From Myxococcales bacterium UBA1660 (GTDB taxonomy: Bacteria > Myxococcota_A > Polyangia > Polyangiales > Houyiibacteriaceae): 64,000 nt of DNA. The notes below the pieces were generated by a model. It was not told where the DNA came from and made no database searches. It saw only the letters and a program-made list of their open reading frames with translations. The stretch is from NCBI GenBank assembly GCA_002320815.1, contig DCLA01000012.1, positions 40,316 to 104,315 on the forward strand, written 5' to 3'. Each line of letters opens with the position of its first letter. Positions within the stretch are counted from its first letter, which is position 1. Positions 50,432 to 63,006 of this stretch are shown here, one piece after another. Made by a program: the position numbers and the translations under genes.

Positions 50432-51327
50432 CGGCCCTCCCCCCGAGGCTTGCGCCGGGCGGCGCGGAGCTTGGCGGTCCGCGCCCGGGGGTTGGCCGCC
50501 TGCTCTTCGTCGGAGGCGATGACCGGCTTCTTGGTCAGGGGCTGGAGCGCCTCGTCCTCGCGGAAGGCCCACTTCACGATGCGGTCCTCCAGCGAGTGGA
50601 AGCTGATGAGCGCCACCACGCCGTCGTCGGCCAGCACGTCGGCGGCGTGGGCCACCAGCGCCCGGAGTTGACCCAGCTCGTCGTTCACCGCGATGCGCAG
50701 CGCCTGGAAGGTGCGCGTCGCCGGGTCGATGCGGCCGCGCTTGGGGCCGGTCACCCGGTGGACGGCGCGACGGAGGTCGTCGGTGGTCTCCAACCCATCC
50801 TCGTCCCGCAGCCGGAGGATGCTGCGCGCGATGGGCCGGGAGCGGCGCTCCTCGCCGAGCTCGAAGATCAGGTTCGCCAGGCTGTCGGCGTCCTGCTCCT
50901 CGATGAGCTCCTTGGCGGTGAGCCCCCGGGTGGGGTCCATGCGCATGTCGAGGGGCCCGCCCTCGCGGAAGCTGAAGCCCCGGCTGGGGTCGTCGAGCTG
51001 CGGCGAGCTCACGCCCACGTCCGCCACCAACCCATCGAGGCGCCCGAGGTCGGCCTCGGCCAGCAGCTCCGGGAGGCTCCCGAAGGTCCCGTGGAGGAAG
51101 GTGGTCCGGCCGGCGAAGGGCGCGAGGCGCTCGCCCGCGGCCGCCAGGGCGCGGGGATCGCGATCGACGCCCACCAGGCGGCCGTCGGGCGCGCTGCGCT
51201 CGAGGATGGCTTCCGCGTGACCGCCCCCGCCCAGGGTGGCGTCGCAGTAGAGCCCGCCGGCCCGCGGCGCGATGGCGTCCACGGTCTCGTGCAGGAGCAC
51301 CGTCCGGTGCACGAAGGCCTCGCTCAC
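50428..51327 (-). CDS. rsmH: 16S rRNA (cytosine1402-N4)-methyltransferase
   Basis: A 299-residue SAM-dependent methyltransferase (MraW) that modifies C1402 of 16S rRNA with RsmI. It carries HRTVLLHETVDAIAP at the N-terminus, the SAM loop DATLGGGGHAEAIL, DRDPRAL, the conserved DVGVSSPQLDDPSRGFSF and the C-terminal FHSLEDRIVK. GTG start overlapping mraZ by 4 nt, the standard mraZ-rsmH pair. Confidence 0.97.
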   Translation of the reverse strand: MSEAFVHRTVLLHETVDAIAPRAGGLYCDATLGGGGHAEAILERSAPDGRLVGVDRDPRALAAAGERLAPFAGRTTFLHGTFGSLPELLAEADLGRLDGLVADVGVSSPQLDDPSRGFSFREGGPLDMRMDPTRGLTAKELIEEQDADSLANLIFELGEERRSRPIARSILRLRDEDGLETTDDLRRAVHRVTGPKRGRIDPATRTFQALRIAVNDELGQLRALVAHAADVLADDGVVALISFHSLEDRIVKWAFREDEALQPLTKKPVIASDEEQAANPRARTAKLRAARRKPRGEGR

Positions 51328-51776
51328 AGCCCCAGCTCCGCGAGACGACCCGCGAGCATCGCCCGCTTGTCCATGTCGGCGAGGACGTTCTCGCGCAGCG
51401 CGTCGAAGCGCTCGCGGTCCCAGAGCTCGGCGTGGCGACCCATGCCGGCCCAGAGCACCTCGCGGTCGAAGCCGGCGTGGTTACGGAGGGCGGCGGGGAT
51501 GAGGATGCGGCCCATCTTGTCGAGATCGCACTCGACGGCCCCGGAGACGTAGATACGGCGGAGCATGGCCACGCTGGGATCGAACTGGGGCAACGCCGCC
51601 AGCCGCTCCTCGAAGGCCATCCACTCGCCCATCGGATAGGCCACCACGCAGGGGTCGAGCCCGGTCGTCAACACGACCTTGGACTCCCCCGATGCCGCGA
51701 GGACCTCCCGGTAGCGCGCCGGCAGACTGGTGCGCCCCTTCTTGTCGATCGCGTGCTCGTAGCGGCCTCGAAACAC
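51324..51776 (-). CDS. mraZ: Transcriptional regulator MraZ
   Basis: A 150-residue two-repeat AbrB/SpoVT-like protein, usual length for MraZ, which forms ring oligomers and represses its own dcw promoter. Both swapped-hairpin repeats are visible: FRGRYEHAIDKKGRTSLPARYR at 2-23 (in part) and ECDLDKMGRILIPAALR near 85-101. The first gene of the cluster, with promoter and direct repeats directly upstream. Confidence 0.95.
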   Translation of the reverse strand: MFRGRYEHAIDKKGRTSLPARYREVLAASGESKVVLTTGLDPCVVAYPMGEWMAFEERLAALPQFDPSVAMLRRIYVSGAVECDLDKMGRILIPAALRNHAGFDREVLWAGMGRHAELWDRERFDALRENVLADMDKRAMLAGRLAELGL

Positions 51777-51828
51777 CTTGGTTCACTCGATTCGGCGGCG
51801 GCGGAGGCCCGTTCGGGACGCTCCATGG

Positions 51829-51852
51829 CACCGTTTGCCACCTTTTACCACC
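51829..51852 (-). promoter_or_regulatory. MraZ box-like operator, three 10-bp repeats
   Basis: On the minus strand GGTG recurs three times at exactly 10-bp intervals (GTGGTAAAAG, GTGGCAAACG, GTGCCATGGA). The two conserved parts are GGTG and an A-rich spacer. Known MraZ sites are direct repeats of a TGGG- or GTG-type core with 10-bp period. It starts just after the -10 box, so binding would block initiation: autoregulation of the dcw operon is expected. Confidence 0.65.
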
Positions 51853-51859
51853 GCGCCCG

Positions 51860-51888
51860 AACCTACGGGGCGGGGGTGGGGGTGTCAA
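51860..51888 (-). promoter_or_regulatory. mraZ (dcw) promoter
   Basis: TTGACA (51883-51888 complement), a 17-bp spacer and TAGGTT (51860-51865 complement): a perfect -35 with optimal spacing. The start site is expected near 51,853, giving a leader of about 77 nt that begins with the MraZ-box repeats. Confidence 0.7.
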
Positions 51889-52169
51889 CCTTCTTTCAGA
51901 CACCCACTTCACCCCTATTTTACCGAGTCAGAACGCTTGTTCAGCGGTCTCCCGGACCGCGTGGTAGGCGGTGGATCCCGGTGCCACCGCCGGGGACAAA
52001 CGACCCCACCACGGGGATCAAACGTGATCCATTCGGTTTGGACACATCCGTCCTACTCATCGTATCGAGATAGACGTTGTGGTCTATTTTACGACGATGG
52101 GAAGGACAGAGCTGCCGTGTCGGGTCCGAGCCGTGGACGGGGAGCGCCCGGTCTGCGATCGTACCCCGG

Positions 52170-52511
52170 GTGAGCGAAGAGCCCCTGGAAGTGGCATGGG
52201 AGCGCGTCGAGGCCGAGTGGGCCGAAGACGAGGCCCATCTCCGCTTCATCTCCCTCTGTCAGGTCCTCGGTCGCCTCGACGAGGCCGGCGCGCGCTACCG
52301 CGCCGTCCGCGAGGCGGACCCCGAGCGCGCCGACGAAGCGGCCCGCCGCATCGACCAGGTGGTCGCCCGGGCCCTGGCCACTCTCCACGCCCAGCGGGTG
52401 GAGACGCCCCCCAAACGGAACCGTCGCCTCCTGCTCCTGGTGGCCATCGGGCTCTTCATCGGCATCCTCGGATACACGATGTGGGTGATCGCCGACGCCG
52501 GGTCCTGGTAG
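52170..52511 (+). CDS. Small tail-anchored protein upstream of an MglA-like GTPase
   Basis: A 113-residue protein from a GTG at 52170. The first 85 residues are acidic and helical (WERVEAEWAEDEAHLRFISL) with a TPR-like feel. A C-terminal transmembrane helix (about 88-107, LLLLVAIGLFIGILGYTMWV) follows a basic KRNRR stop. An earlier in-frame ATG at 52077 adds unlikely sequence. It is nine bases before the GTPase gene and probably an operon partner, perhaps a membrane tether or effector for it. No family recognised. Confidence 0.65.
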   Translation: MSEEPLEVAWERVEAEWAEDEAHLRFISLCQVLGRLDEAGARYRAVREADPERADEAARRIDQVVARALATLHAQRVETPPKRNRRLLLLVAIGLFIGILGYTMWVIADAGSW

Positions 52512-52514
52512 GCT
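52509..52514 (+). promoter_or_regulatory. -10 box 6 nt before the start codon (TAGGCT)
   Basis: TAGGCT, then gccccc, then the GTG at 52521. The TAG is also the stop codon of the upstream gene. It has the same spacing as the boxes before three plus-strand genes elsewhere in the window. An internal promoter for the GTPase gene is possible. Confidence 0.35.
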
Positions 52515-52520
52515 GCCCCC

Positions 52521-53189
52521 GTGCAGGTGGACTTCCACGGCCGCGAGATCACGGTCAAGCTCGTCTACTACGGCCCCGCGCTCAGCGGGAAGACGACCAA
52601 CCTCCAGGCGATCCACCAGCTGGTGACTGCCGAGACGGCGGGTCGGCTGATGACCCTGGAGACCCGGGACGACCGTACTCTCTTCTTCGATCTGCTCCCG
52701 CTGACCTTCTCGGGCGGGAAGAACCTGCAGGTCCGCTTCAAGCTCTTCACGGTCCCCGGCCAGGTCATGCACAACGCGACCCGGCGCCTGGTCCTGCAGG
52801 GCGCGGACGGAACGGCCTTCATCGCCGACTCGCAGAAGACGGAGACCAAGGCGAACCAGCAGGCCTTCCTGAACATGCGGGAGAACCTGTCGGAGAACGG
52901 GATCGACCCCGACTCCCACCCGGTGGTCATCCAGTTCAACAAGCGGGACCTCCCCGGCGTCCGGACCGACGCGGAGATCGACCGTATGGCCAGCAAGGGT
53001 CGCGAGCCGGTCTTCAAGGCCGTCGCCATCCGGGGCGTCGGGGTCATCGAGACCTTCCTCGGTCTCACCGAGCTCACCTGGCGGCATCTCGAGGCCAAAC
53101 ACCAGCTCCACGAGAAGTTCGGGCTCGAACCGGAGGAGTTCCTCTCGACCGTCCGCGAACGGCTGGGCATCGGGAGGGCGGCCGAATGA
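52521..53189 (+). CDS. MglA-like Ras superfamily GTPase
   Basis: A 222-residue small GTPase of the MglA family, which sets front-rear polarity and motility in Myxococcus. Motifs are the P-loop GPALSGKTTN (18-27), the family-specific switch II TVPGQ (77-81) lacking the usual DxxG Asp, and the guanine motif NKRD (140-143). TLFFDLLPL near 53-61 is also diagnostic. A C-terminal extension after residue 180 ends in an acidic helix. Whether it is MglA itself or a paralogue cannot be decided. No mglB Roadblock gene is adjacent. GTG start; its stop overlaps the histidine kinase gene (ATGA). Confidence 0.88.
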   Translation: MQVDFHGREITVKLVYYGPALSGKTTNLQAIHQLVTAETAGRLMTLETRDDRTLFFDLLPLTFSGGKNLQVRFKLFTVPGQVMHNATRRLVLQGADGTAFIADSQKTETKANQQAFLNMRENLSENGIDPDSHPVVIQFNKRDLPGVRTDAEIDRMASKGREPVFKAVAIRGVGVIETFLGLTELTWRHLEAKHQLHEKFGLEPEEFLSTVRERLGIGRAAE

Positions 53190-54592
53190 CCGCGCCGAGC
53201 ACCGAGGCCGCCGGCTTCGACATCGCCCTCGGCGACATCGCGGATCTCTCCGAGGTCGTCGACCGGGAGGCGCTGCGGGACATCTGCCGCTCCTTCTTCG
53301 ACCTCTTCAACCTCTCGGTCCGCATCTATGCGGCGGACGACACCCTGCTGGCCTCGGTGAGCGAGCCGGCGGAGCTCTACACCTACCTCCAGAAGTTCCC
53401 CAAGGGCCGCAAGGTGGTCAGCGAGACCGTCGACCAGGTGAAGCGGACCCGGCCCACCGACTCGTCGGTGCTGCGCCACCAGACGATCATGGGGATCGTC
53501 TACGACGTCGTCCCCATCACCTATCAGGGCCGCCCGGTGGGCCGCTTCGTGATCGGCCCCTTCGTCCCCGCCGAGCTCGAGCAGGTCCCCAAGGCCCTGG
53601 TCCGGCTGGACCCGAACCTGGACCGGCTCGAGGTCCGGGACCTCCTGATGAAGCTGCCGCGGGTGCGGGCCAACACCGCGGAGCGGATCACCTCGCATCT
53701 GCGCGGAGTCCTCGACCTCCTGCTCTTCTCCAGCCACCGGGCCCACCTGACCAGCGAGATGCACGTGGCCTCCGTGCGGGAGAGCTACCGGGAGCTCGCC
53801 GAGAAGACCTCCAAGCTCCAGCACGCCTACGACCGACTCAAGGAGCTGGACCAGCTCAAGTCCAACTTCCTGGCCACCGTGAGCCACGAGCTGCGCACGC
53901 CGCTCACGTCGATCATCGGATATTCCGAGATGTTGGAGGCCAACATCGCCGGAGAGCTGACCGGTGAACAGCGAGAGTTCGTGGAGACGATCCACCAAAA
54001 AGGCAACCAACTCCTGGGATTGATCTCCAGCCTCCTGGACCTCTCCAAGCTCGAGCAGGGGGTCATGCGGCTCACCCTCTCCGACGCGGACCCCAAGGCC
54101 GTCATCGGCGACCTCGCCAGCACCTTCCTCCCGCACGCCATGAAGCGGGAGATCGCCATCGAGACCGCGTGCGAGGAGGGCCTCCCCACCCTCCGCGTGG
54201 ACCCCCTTCGGCTCAAGCAGATCCTGTCGAACCTGGCCGAGAACGCCATCAAATTCAGCGCCGATGGCGGCACGGTGCGCTTCGCGGCGCGCTACACCGA
54301 CTGGGAGGACGACGCCGACGGGGCCGGCGCCGTCCTCATGGGGAGCAGCCGGGGCGCCGTGGCCTTCGACGTCGTGGACACCGGCATCGGCATGCGGGCG
54401 AGCGAGCTGGAGAAGATCTTCGACGCCTTCTATCAGGTGGACGGAAGCGCGACCCGCGAGCACGGCGGAACCGGCCTGGGACTCAGCATCGTCAAACGTC
54501 TGGTCGAGGCCCACGGTGGCAACATTTCGGTCACCAGCACATATGGGGAAGGCACGACGTTCACCGTGACGATCCCCGAACCCGAAGAGTAG
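53186..54592 (+). CDS. PocR-like sensor histidine kinase
   Basis: A 468-residue soluble kinase with no membrane helix. Residues about 12-185 resemble the PocR ligand-binding domain (DLSEVVDREALRDICRSFFDL, then a PAS-like core), without the domain's usual cysteines. A short coiled coil (200-225) leads to HisKA with the phospho-His234 in SHELRTPLTSI. The HATPase part has NLAENAIKFS (N box), DTGIGM (G1), a F-box-like IFDAFYQVD and GTGLGLSIV (G2). No receiver domain or response regulator gene is nearby. Overlapping the MglA-like GTPase by 4 nt suggests a shared pathway, perhaps polarity control. Confidence 0.85.
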   Translation: MTAPSTEAAGFDIALGDIADLSEVVDREALRDICRSFFDLFNLSVRIYAADDTLLASVSEPAELYTYLQKFPKGRKVVSETVDQVKRTRPTDSSVLRHQTIMGIVYDVVPITYQGRPVGRFVIGPFVPAELEQVPKALVRLDPNLDRLEVRDLLMKLPRVRANTAERITSHLRGVLDLLLFSSHRAHLTSEMHVASVRESYRELAEKTSKLQHAYDRLKELDQLKSNFLATVSHELRTPLTSIIGYSEMLEANIAGELTGEQREFVETIHQKGNQLLGLISSLLDLSKLEQGVMRLTLSDADPKAVIGDLASTFLPHAMKREIAIETACEEGLPTLRVDPLRLKQILSNLAENAIKFSADGGTVRFAARYTDWEDDADGAGAVLMGSSRGAVAFDVVDTGIGMRASELEKIFDAFYQVDGSATREHGGTGLGLSIVKRLVEAHGGNISVTSTYGEGTTFTVTIPEPEE

Positions 54593-54632
54593 GACCGAAG
54601 CCCCCGCAGGGCTCGCGACCTGGGCGCCGCTT

Positions 54633-55307
54633 TCAGACCTCGTGCGGCCAGGCTCGGGGCTCGGCACGGCCCTCCGCGGCTCGCCACTCCTCGGCCAGCA
54701 CGGCGTACTGGAGCACGTCCAGCCAGCCATGGGGCGCCTTCTCCGGGAGCCCGAGGTAGCGCTCGCGCTGCAGCCGTGCCTCGAGCCGCAGACCCAGCGC
54801 CTCGCACACGCCCCGCGAGCGTGCGTTGGGCACGGCCACCAGCGCGTAGAGCCGATGGAGGCCCCACCCCGATGGCGCCAACGCCGACCCGATCAGGCCC
54901 GCGACCGCTTCGCGGCAGAGCCCCTGCCCGCGGCGCTCGGGGTGCAGCCACCAGCCGATCTCGGCGCAGCGACGGATACCGTCCACCTGGTGCAGCCCGG
55001 TCGAACCGATCACCGCTCCGGTCTCTCCGTCGAAGATCCCCATGGGGAAGTCGGTCGAGCCCTCGCCGGGCAGGTGCTTGGTGATGTAGGCCTCGGTGTC
55101 CTCGAGCGCGCGGTGCTCGCTGAGGGCCCAGAGCATCCAGGGCAAGATGGCCTCCCGTGACTCGTCGATGGCACGGAAGAGCGCGGGCGCGTCCGCCAGG
55201 GCCCACCGCCGCACCACCGTTCGCGCCGTCCGGACCGGCCCGGGGAGCACCAGCGGGAGCGCCCACCCGTCGTCCGGTCGGGTGAAGCGCATCCACTCGT
55301 CGCTCAT
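54633..55307 (-). CDS. GNAT acetyltransferase (RimJ/RimL type)
   Basis: A 224-residue N-acetyltransferase resembling ribosomal-protein alanine acetyltransferases. Conserved features are the substrate-side VRRWALADAPALFRAIDES, the beta-bulge GEIGWWLHPE-like strand (CAEIGWWLHPE) and the acetyl-CoA loop ERRGQGLCREAV, then NARSRGVCEALGL. The substrate cannot be told from sequence. ATG at 55307 overlaps thiL by 4 nt. Confidence 0.82.
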   Translation of the reverse strand: MSDEWMRFTRPDDGWALPLVLPGPVRTARTVVRRWALADAPALFRAIDESREAILPWMLWALSEHRALEDTEAYITKHLPGEGSTDFPMGIFDGETGAVIGSTGLHQVDGIRRCAEIGWWLHPERRGQGLCREAVAGLIGSALAPSGWGLHRLYALVAVPNARSRGVCEALGLRLEARLQRERYLGLPEKAPHGWLDVLQYAVLAEEWRAAEGRAEPRAWPHEV

Positions 55308-56224
55308 CGCTCCGGCTCCGCGAAGTGGTCGAAGCCGGGGGCGTCCCCCGCCCCGCGGATCCCGGGCTCGGCTTCCACGGTCCCGACGCGGATCGCGTCT
55401 TCCACCCCGCAGGCGTCCGGCGCCGCGTAGAGGAGACCGTACGCTTCGCCACCGCGGAGCCGGAGCGAGCGAGGGTCTTGCCCGATCCGCGCCGCCTGGC
55501 GCTCGAGCTCCGGGTCCGCAGGCAGCTCGAGCGTAGCCCCGACCCCGCTGGCCCGGCACAGGTGACCCAGGTCCTGGGCGAGCCCATCGGAGACGTCGAT
55601 GCAGGCGTGGGCCCGCCCCACGAGGCGTAGCCCTTCCGCCACATGGGCGCGGGGTCGCAGCCAGGCGTCGAGGTAGGGCTCGGCGTCGACGGGGCCGCCG
55701 CCGCGCAGGAGGTACTCCAGGCCGAGCGCGGCGTGGCCCGGCGGGGCGGTCACGAAGAGGCCGTCGCCGGCCTGCGCCCCGGCCCGGGTGAGCGGCGCGC
55801 CGTCGTGGTGGCCGACCACCGTGAAGGTCATCGCCAGGTTGCCGCCGCGGCTGAGGTTCCCACCGGCGACCACCGCGCCCACTTCCCGCGCCGCGTTCGC
55901 CACGCCGCCCATCAAGAGCTCCAGCTCCTCGTCGGCGAAGTCCCGCGGGAGCACCAGCGCGGCGAAGAGCGCGGTGGGCTCGGCGCCCATGGCCGCCAGG
56001 TCGCTCAGCGCGGCAACCGCGGCGCGGCGCCCGAGGACGTCCAAGGGCGCGAAGGCCCGGCGGAAGTGCACCCCCTCGACGGCGGCGTCCACGCTGATCG
56101 ACAGGGGCCGCGGGTCCCCGCGGAGTACGGCGGCGTCGTCCCCGTTGGGGACCAGGAGCGCGTCACTGGGGCGCAGACGACGGAGCAGGGACTCGATGCG
56201 CTCGTGCTCCGTCGAGCGCTTCAC
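55304..56224 (-). CDS. thiL: Thiamine-monophosphate kinase
   Basis: A 306-residue AIR-synthase/PurM-fold kinase that makes thiamine diphosphate from thiamine monophosphate and ATP. Typical motifs are NGDDAAVL, ISVDAAVEGVHF, LSDLAAMGAEP, GGNLSRGG and CIDVSDGLAQDL. GTG start overlapping the deaminase stop (GTGA). No other thi gene is close. Confidence 0.92.
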   Translation of the reverse strand: MKRSTEHERIESLLRRLRPSDALLVPNGDDAAVLRGDPRPLSISVDAAVEGVHFRRAFAPLDVLGRRAAVAALSDLAAMGAEPTALFAALVLPRDFADEELELLMGGVANAAREVGAVVAGGNLSRGGNLAMTFTVVGHHDGAPLTRAGAQAGDGLFVTAPPGHAALGLEYLLRGGGPVDAEPYLDAWLRPRAHVAEGLRLVGRAHACIDVSDGLAQDLGHLCRASGVGATLELPADPELERQAARIGQDPRSLRLRGGEAYGLLYAAPDACGVEDAIRVGTVEAEPGIRGAGDAPGFDHFAEPER

Positions 56225-56703
56225 GTGACCTGCTCCAACCGGGGGTCCTTCGGCCCCTCGACGGCCAGGACCTCGACGCCGTGATCCCGCAGGTACTCCA
56301 CGCCGTTGGCGCCCAGGTAGCCGCCCTCGACGACGAGGACCTTGGTGATCCCCGCGTGATGGATGAGCTTCGAGCAGAGGATGCAGGGCTCGCCGGTCAC
56401 GATGAGCCACGCGCCCCGACAGGCCACCCCACCCGCCGCCGCGTTGCAGATGACGTTCATCTCCGCGTGATGGCAGCCCACCTCCATGCGAGTTCCGGAC
56501 TGCACGTTCTGCGTGTCGCGCAGACAGACGTCGCCGCCGCAGAGGTGACCGCCGCCCCGCGGTCCACCGTTGTAGCCGTCCATGAGCACGACGTTGCGCT
56601 CCGGGTCGAGGAGGAGCGCGCCGAACTTTCGCCGCGGGCAATTGGAGGCCTCCGCGAGAGCGAGGCACTGCTGGATGCGGATGGCGACGTGCTTGTCCTT
56701 CAT
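56221..56703 (-). CDS. Deoxycytidylate (dCMP) deaminase
   Basis: A 160-residue zinc deaminase converting dCMP to dUMP for thymidylate synthesis. Zinc ligands and the catalytic glutamate are in HAE (His79-Glu81) and PCILC (Cys107, Cys110), and GYNGGPRG is the dCMP-type substrate loop. Additional cysteines around CGGDVC resemble the second zinc site of ComEB-type enzymes. The start is the ATG at 56703; earlier in-frame codons are non-conserved. It overlaps thiL by 4 nt. Confidence 0.9.
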   Translation of the reverse strand: MKDKHVAIRIQQCLALAEASNCPRRKFGALLLDPERNVVLMDGYNGGPRGGGHLCGGDVCLRDTQNVQSGTRMEVGCHHAEMNVICNAAAGGVACRGAWLIVTGEPCILCSKLIHHAGITKVLVVEGGYLGANGVEYLRDHGVEVLAVEGPKDPRLEQVT

Positions 56704-56749
56704 GGGTCCTGGGCCATCTGTCTCAGAAAGGCGCGCCGCTGGCAACGCG

Positions 56750-61192
<4,443 letters not shown>

Positions 61193-61199
61193 CGACCTC

Positions 61200-61227
61200 A
61201 GCATACTCCGTTGGCAGCCACCGCCAA
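61200..61227 (-). promoter_or_regulatory. Candidate promoter of the fusion regulator
   Basis: TTGGCG (61222-61227 complement), a 16-bp spacer and TATGCT (61200-61205 complement), with the ATG only 7 nt beyond. The -35 lies inside a GCCAAC/GTTGGC inverted repeat, so binding there would compete with RNA polymerase. Confidence 0.4.
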
Positions 61228-61237
61228 CCGCGTTGGC
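61210..61237. repeat. Three GTTGGC half-sites forming overlapping inverted repeats
   Basis: GTTGGC (61210-61215), GCCAAC (61223-61228) and GTTGGC (61232-61237). The last two form a perfect 6-bp inverted repeat with 3-nt spacer; the first two form one with 7-nt spacer. It sits between the TPR lipoprotein stop and the regulator start and looks like a dimer-binding operator, possibly for the Fis-type domain of the regulator itself. Confidence 0.5.
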
Positions 61238-62022
61238 TATTCTGCGAGGAGCTCGCGGGCCTCCGCCCGGGCGTCGGCGAAGGTCGGGGCGTCGGCGGTC
61301 TCGGCCAAGAAGCGCCTCAGCTCCAGCGCAGCCTCCTCCATCGCGCCGCCCTCCCGAAGCCAGAGCGCGAGCTGGAAGCGCCGGCCGGGCGCGGGCTCGA
61401 GGGCCAAGGAGCGCCGGAGCGCGGCGACGGCCGAGGAGGAGTCCCCCCGGCCCCGCCGGGCCACCGCGAGCCCCCACCACGCCCGCGCATCGCCGGGAGC
61501 GGCCTCCGCCCAAGCCCCGTAGAGTTCGGCCGCGGTGACGAAGTCGCGAAAGCGCAGCGCCAACGACGCCGCCGATCGGAGCGCCTCGCGGCCCGCCGCT
61601 CCCTCCGGGTCCAGCTCCCGAGCGCGGCGGTAGTGCCTCATCGCCCGCGCATGCTCCTCGCCGGCCTCGAGCAGATGCCCACAAGCGACCCACCCCTCTT
61701 GCACCCGCGGCGCCTCCTCGAGGAGCTCGGCGCAGAGGACGCTCGCCGCTCGCCGGCGGTCTTCGCTCCCGCACGGCCCGACCGAGGCCCGGACCATCGC
61801 CACCTTCACCGCGGTCTGGCCGGCCTCTCGGTCCAGGGCCGTCCACCGCTCCGCGCAACCCTCGGGTGGCGCGTCTTCCGCTCGAAGGGCTCCGGTGGAT
61901 GCGGCTCCGGTGGATGCGGCTTCGCCGTTCCTCGGGGTCGACATCGCGGGTGCGGTCGTGCCGGCGGACGCGGGAGCGCCGCCGCAGGCGAGCAAGACCA
62001 GGGAGACGGCGGAGAAGCGCAC
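61237..62022 (-). CDS. TPR-containing putative lipoprotein
   Basis: A 261-residue protein from a GTG start with a short lipoprotein-type signal ([15 protein letters not shown]). An Ala/Thr/Ser-rich linker is followed by several 34-residue helix pairs of TPR type (for example [25 protein letters not shown] and [18 protein letters not shown], in part). It probably scaffolds protein contacts in the periplasm. It lies between cdaR and the fusion regulator on the same strand. Confidence 0.75.
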   Translation of the reverse strand: MRFSAVSLVLLACGGAPASAGTTAPAMSTPRNGEAASTGAASTGALRAEDAPPEGCAERWTALDREAGQTAVKVAMVRASVGPCGSEDRRRAASVLCAELLEEAPRVQEGWVACGHLLEAGEEHARAMRHYRRARELDPEGAAGREALRSAASLALRFRDFVTAAELYGAWAEAAPGDARAWWGLAVARRGRGDSSSAVAALRRSLALEPAPGRRFQLALWLREGGAMEEAALELRRFLAETADAPTFADARAEARELLAE

Positions 62023-62061
62023 GAACCCAGGGAACCGCGACCGGCGAGCTCCTTGGGTCGC

Positions 62062-63006
62062 TCAGCTCGGGGGGACGAAGGTGACGCTCGCCGGCTCCAC
62101 GGAGGCAGCCTCGACTCCCTCGGGCAGCCCCTGGATCAGGACCGGCACCGTCCCGCCGCCAGCGGGATCGAGCTCGGTCACGTCGGCGGTCGCGCGCAGC
62201 GTCGCCGGGACCACTGCCTCGACGGCGACGGGGGCGCCGCGCAGGACCACCGAGACCCGAGCGGGCTGCACCGAACCCGGGCCCACCACGTCGACCTCGA
62301 GGCCACCGAGGGTCCGCTCGGCGAGGTCTCGGACCACGTCGAGGACCACCGTGACCGTGGGATCACCTTGGTACCGGGTGTGCGGGGGCGGGCGCACCAG
62401 CGCCGCGGCCAACGGGTTCTCGCCCCGGGTCACCTGCGACAGATCGATGGGCTCGGTCTGCACCGCGCGGAGATCGGCCACCTCGGTGTCGGGGCCGATC
62501 ACCGTGACCTCGGCGGGCTCCGCGCGGGCGGGCTCACCGAGCACCAGTCCGTCCGGCGGCTGGCCCACGAGCCGGGGCTGCACGGGGAGCGGCCGCTCGA
62601 CCCGCTGGGCCCAGTCGAGGGCGATCGAGGTCGGCCCGAACTGGGTGATGGTCACCCCCGCCGGCACATCGAACTCGTCGTCGGCGAAGTAGTAGTAGCG
62701 GAGATCGGTGTCCGTCAGGTCGATCTGTACCGGCGGGATGTTCTCCGGCCGGATCGCGTTGATCTGCGAGCGGCTGCCCTTGAGAGTGAGCCGGACCTGG
62801 TCGGGGAGCTCGCTCACCAGCATCTTCCCGGAGTTCGGGGGCGGCAGGAGCGCGACCACGTCCACGAAGACCGAGCGCTGCGCATCCTCGGCGCCCCGGA
62901 CGACGGAGAAGAGCACGATCGCCGCCACCAGGGACGCGATCTTCAGGCCCAGGTTGTGCGTCGCGATCTCCCGGAAGGAGCGCTTCCGTTGGCCGGTGAT
63001 CTTCAC
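62062..63006 (-). CDS. cdaR: YbbR-like regulator of CdaA
   Basis: A 314-residue protein with an N-terminal transmembrane helix (about 19-36, [18 protein letters not shown]) and several YbbR-type beta domains (about 45-314). Each has the DQVRLTLKG- or [12 protein letters not shown] strand pattern. CdaR binds the membrane part of CdaA and tunes c-di-AMP synthesis. GTG start overlapping the cdaA stop (GTGA), which is why longer upstream frames are rejected. glmM, which usually follows cdaR in Firmicutes, is not next here. Confidence 0.88.
   Translation of the reverse strand: MKITGQRKRSFREIATHNLGLKIASLVAAIVLFSVVRGAEDAQRSVFVDVVALLPPPNSGKMLVSELPDQVRLTLKGSRSQINAIRPENIPPVQIDLTDTDLRYYYFADDEFDVPAGVTITQFGPTSIALDWAQRVERPLPVQPRLVGQPPDGLVLGEPARAEPAEVTVIGPDTEVADLRAVQTEPIDLSQVTRGENPLAAALVRPPPHTRYQGDPTVTVVLDVVRDLAERTLGGLEVDVVGPGSVQPARVSVVLRGAPVAVEAVVPATLRATADVTELDPAGGGTVPVLIQGLPEGVEAASVEPASVTFVPPS

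Larger units (their letters stand above)
51777..52169. other. Divergent dcw / GTPase-module control region (393 bp)
   Basis: This is the largest gene-free stretch in the window and visibly more AT-rich than its surroundings. It contains the mraZ promoter and MraZ-box-like repeats (51,829-51,888), a second minus-strand -10-like TAAAAT (51,917-51,922), a short GAAC-gctt-GTTC inverted repeat (51,931-51,942) and a TATC-GA-GATA palindrome near 52,063. I see no convincing small gene in it. Confidence 0.6.

Noticed and set aside
51901..51950. A second mraZ promoter using TAAAAT at 51,917-51,922
   Set aside because: The -10 is good, but the sequence at -35 distance has almost no match, while a far better promoter lies immediately downstream.
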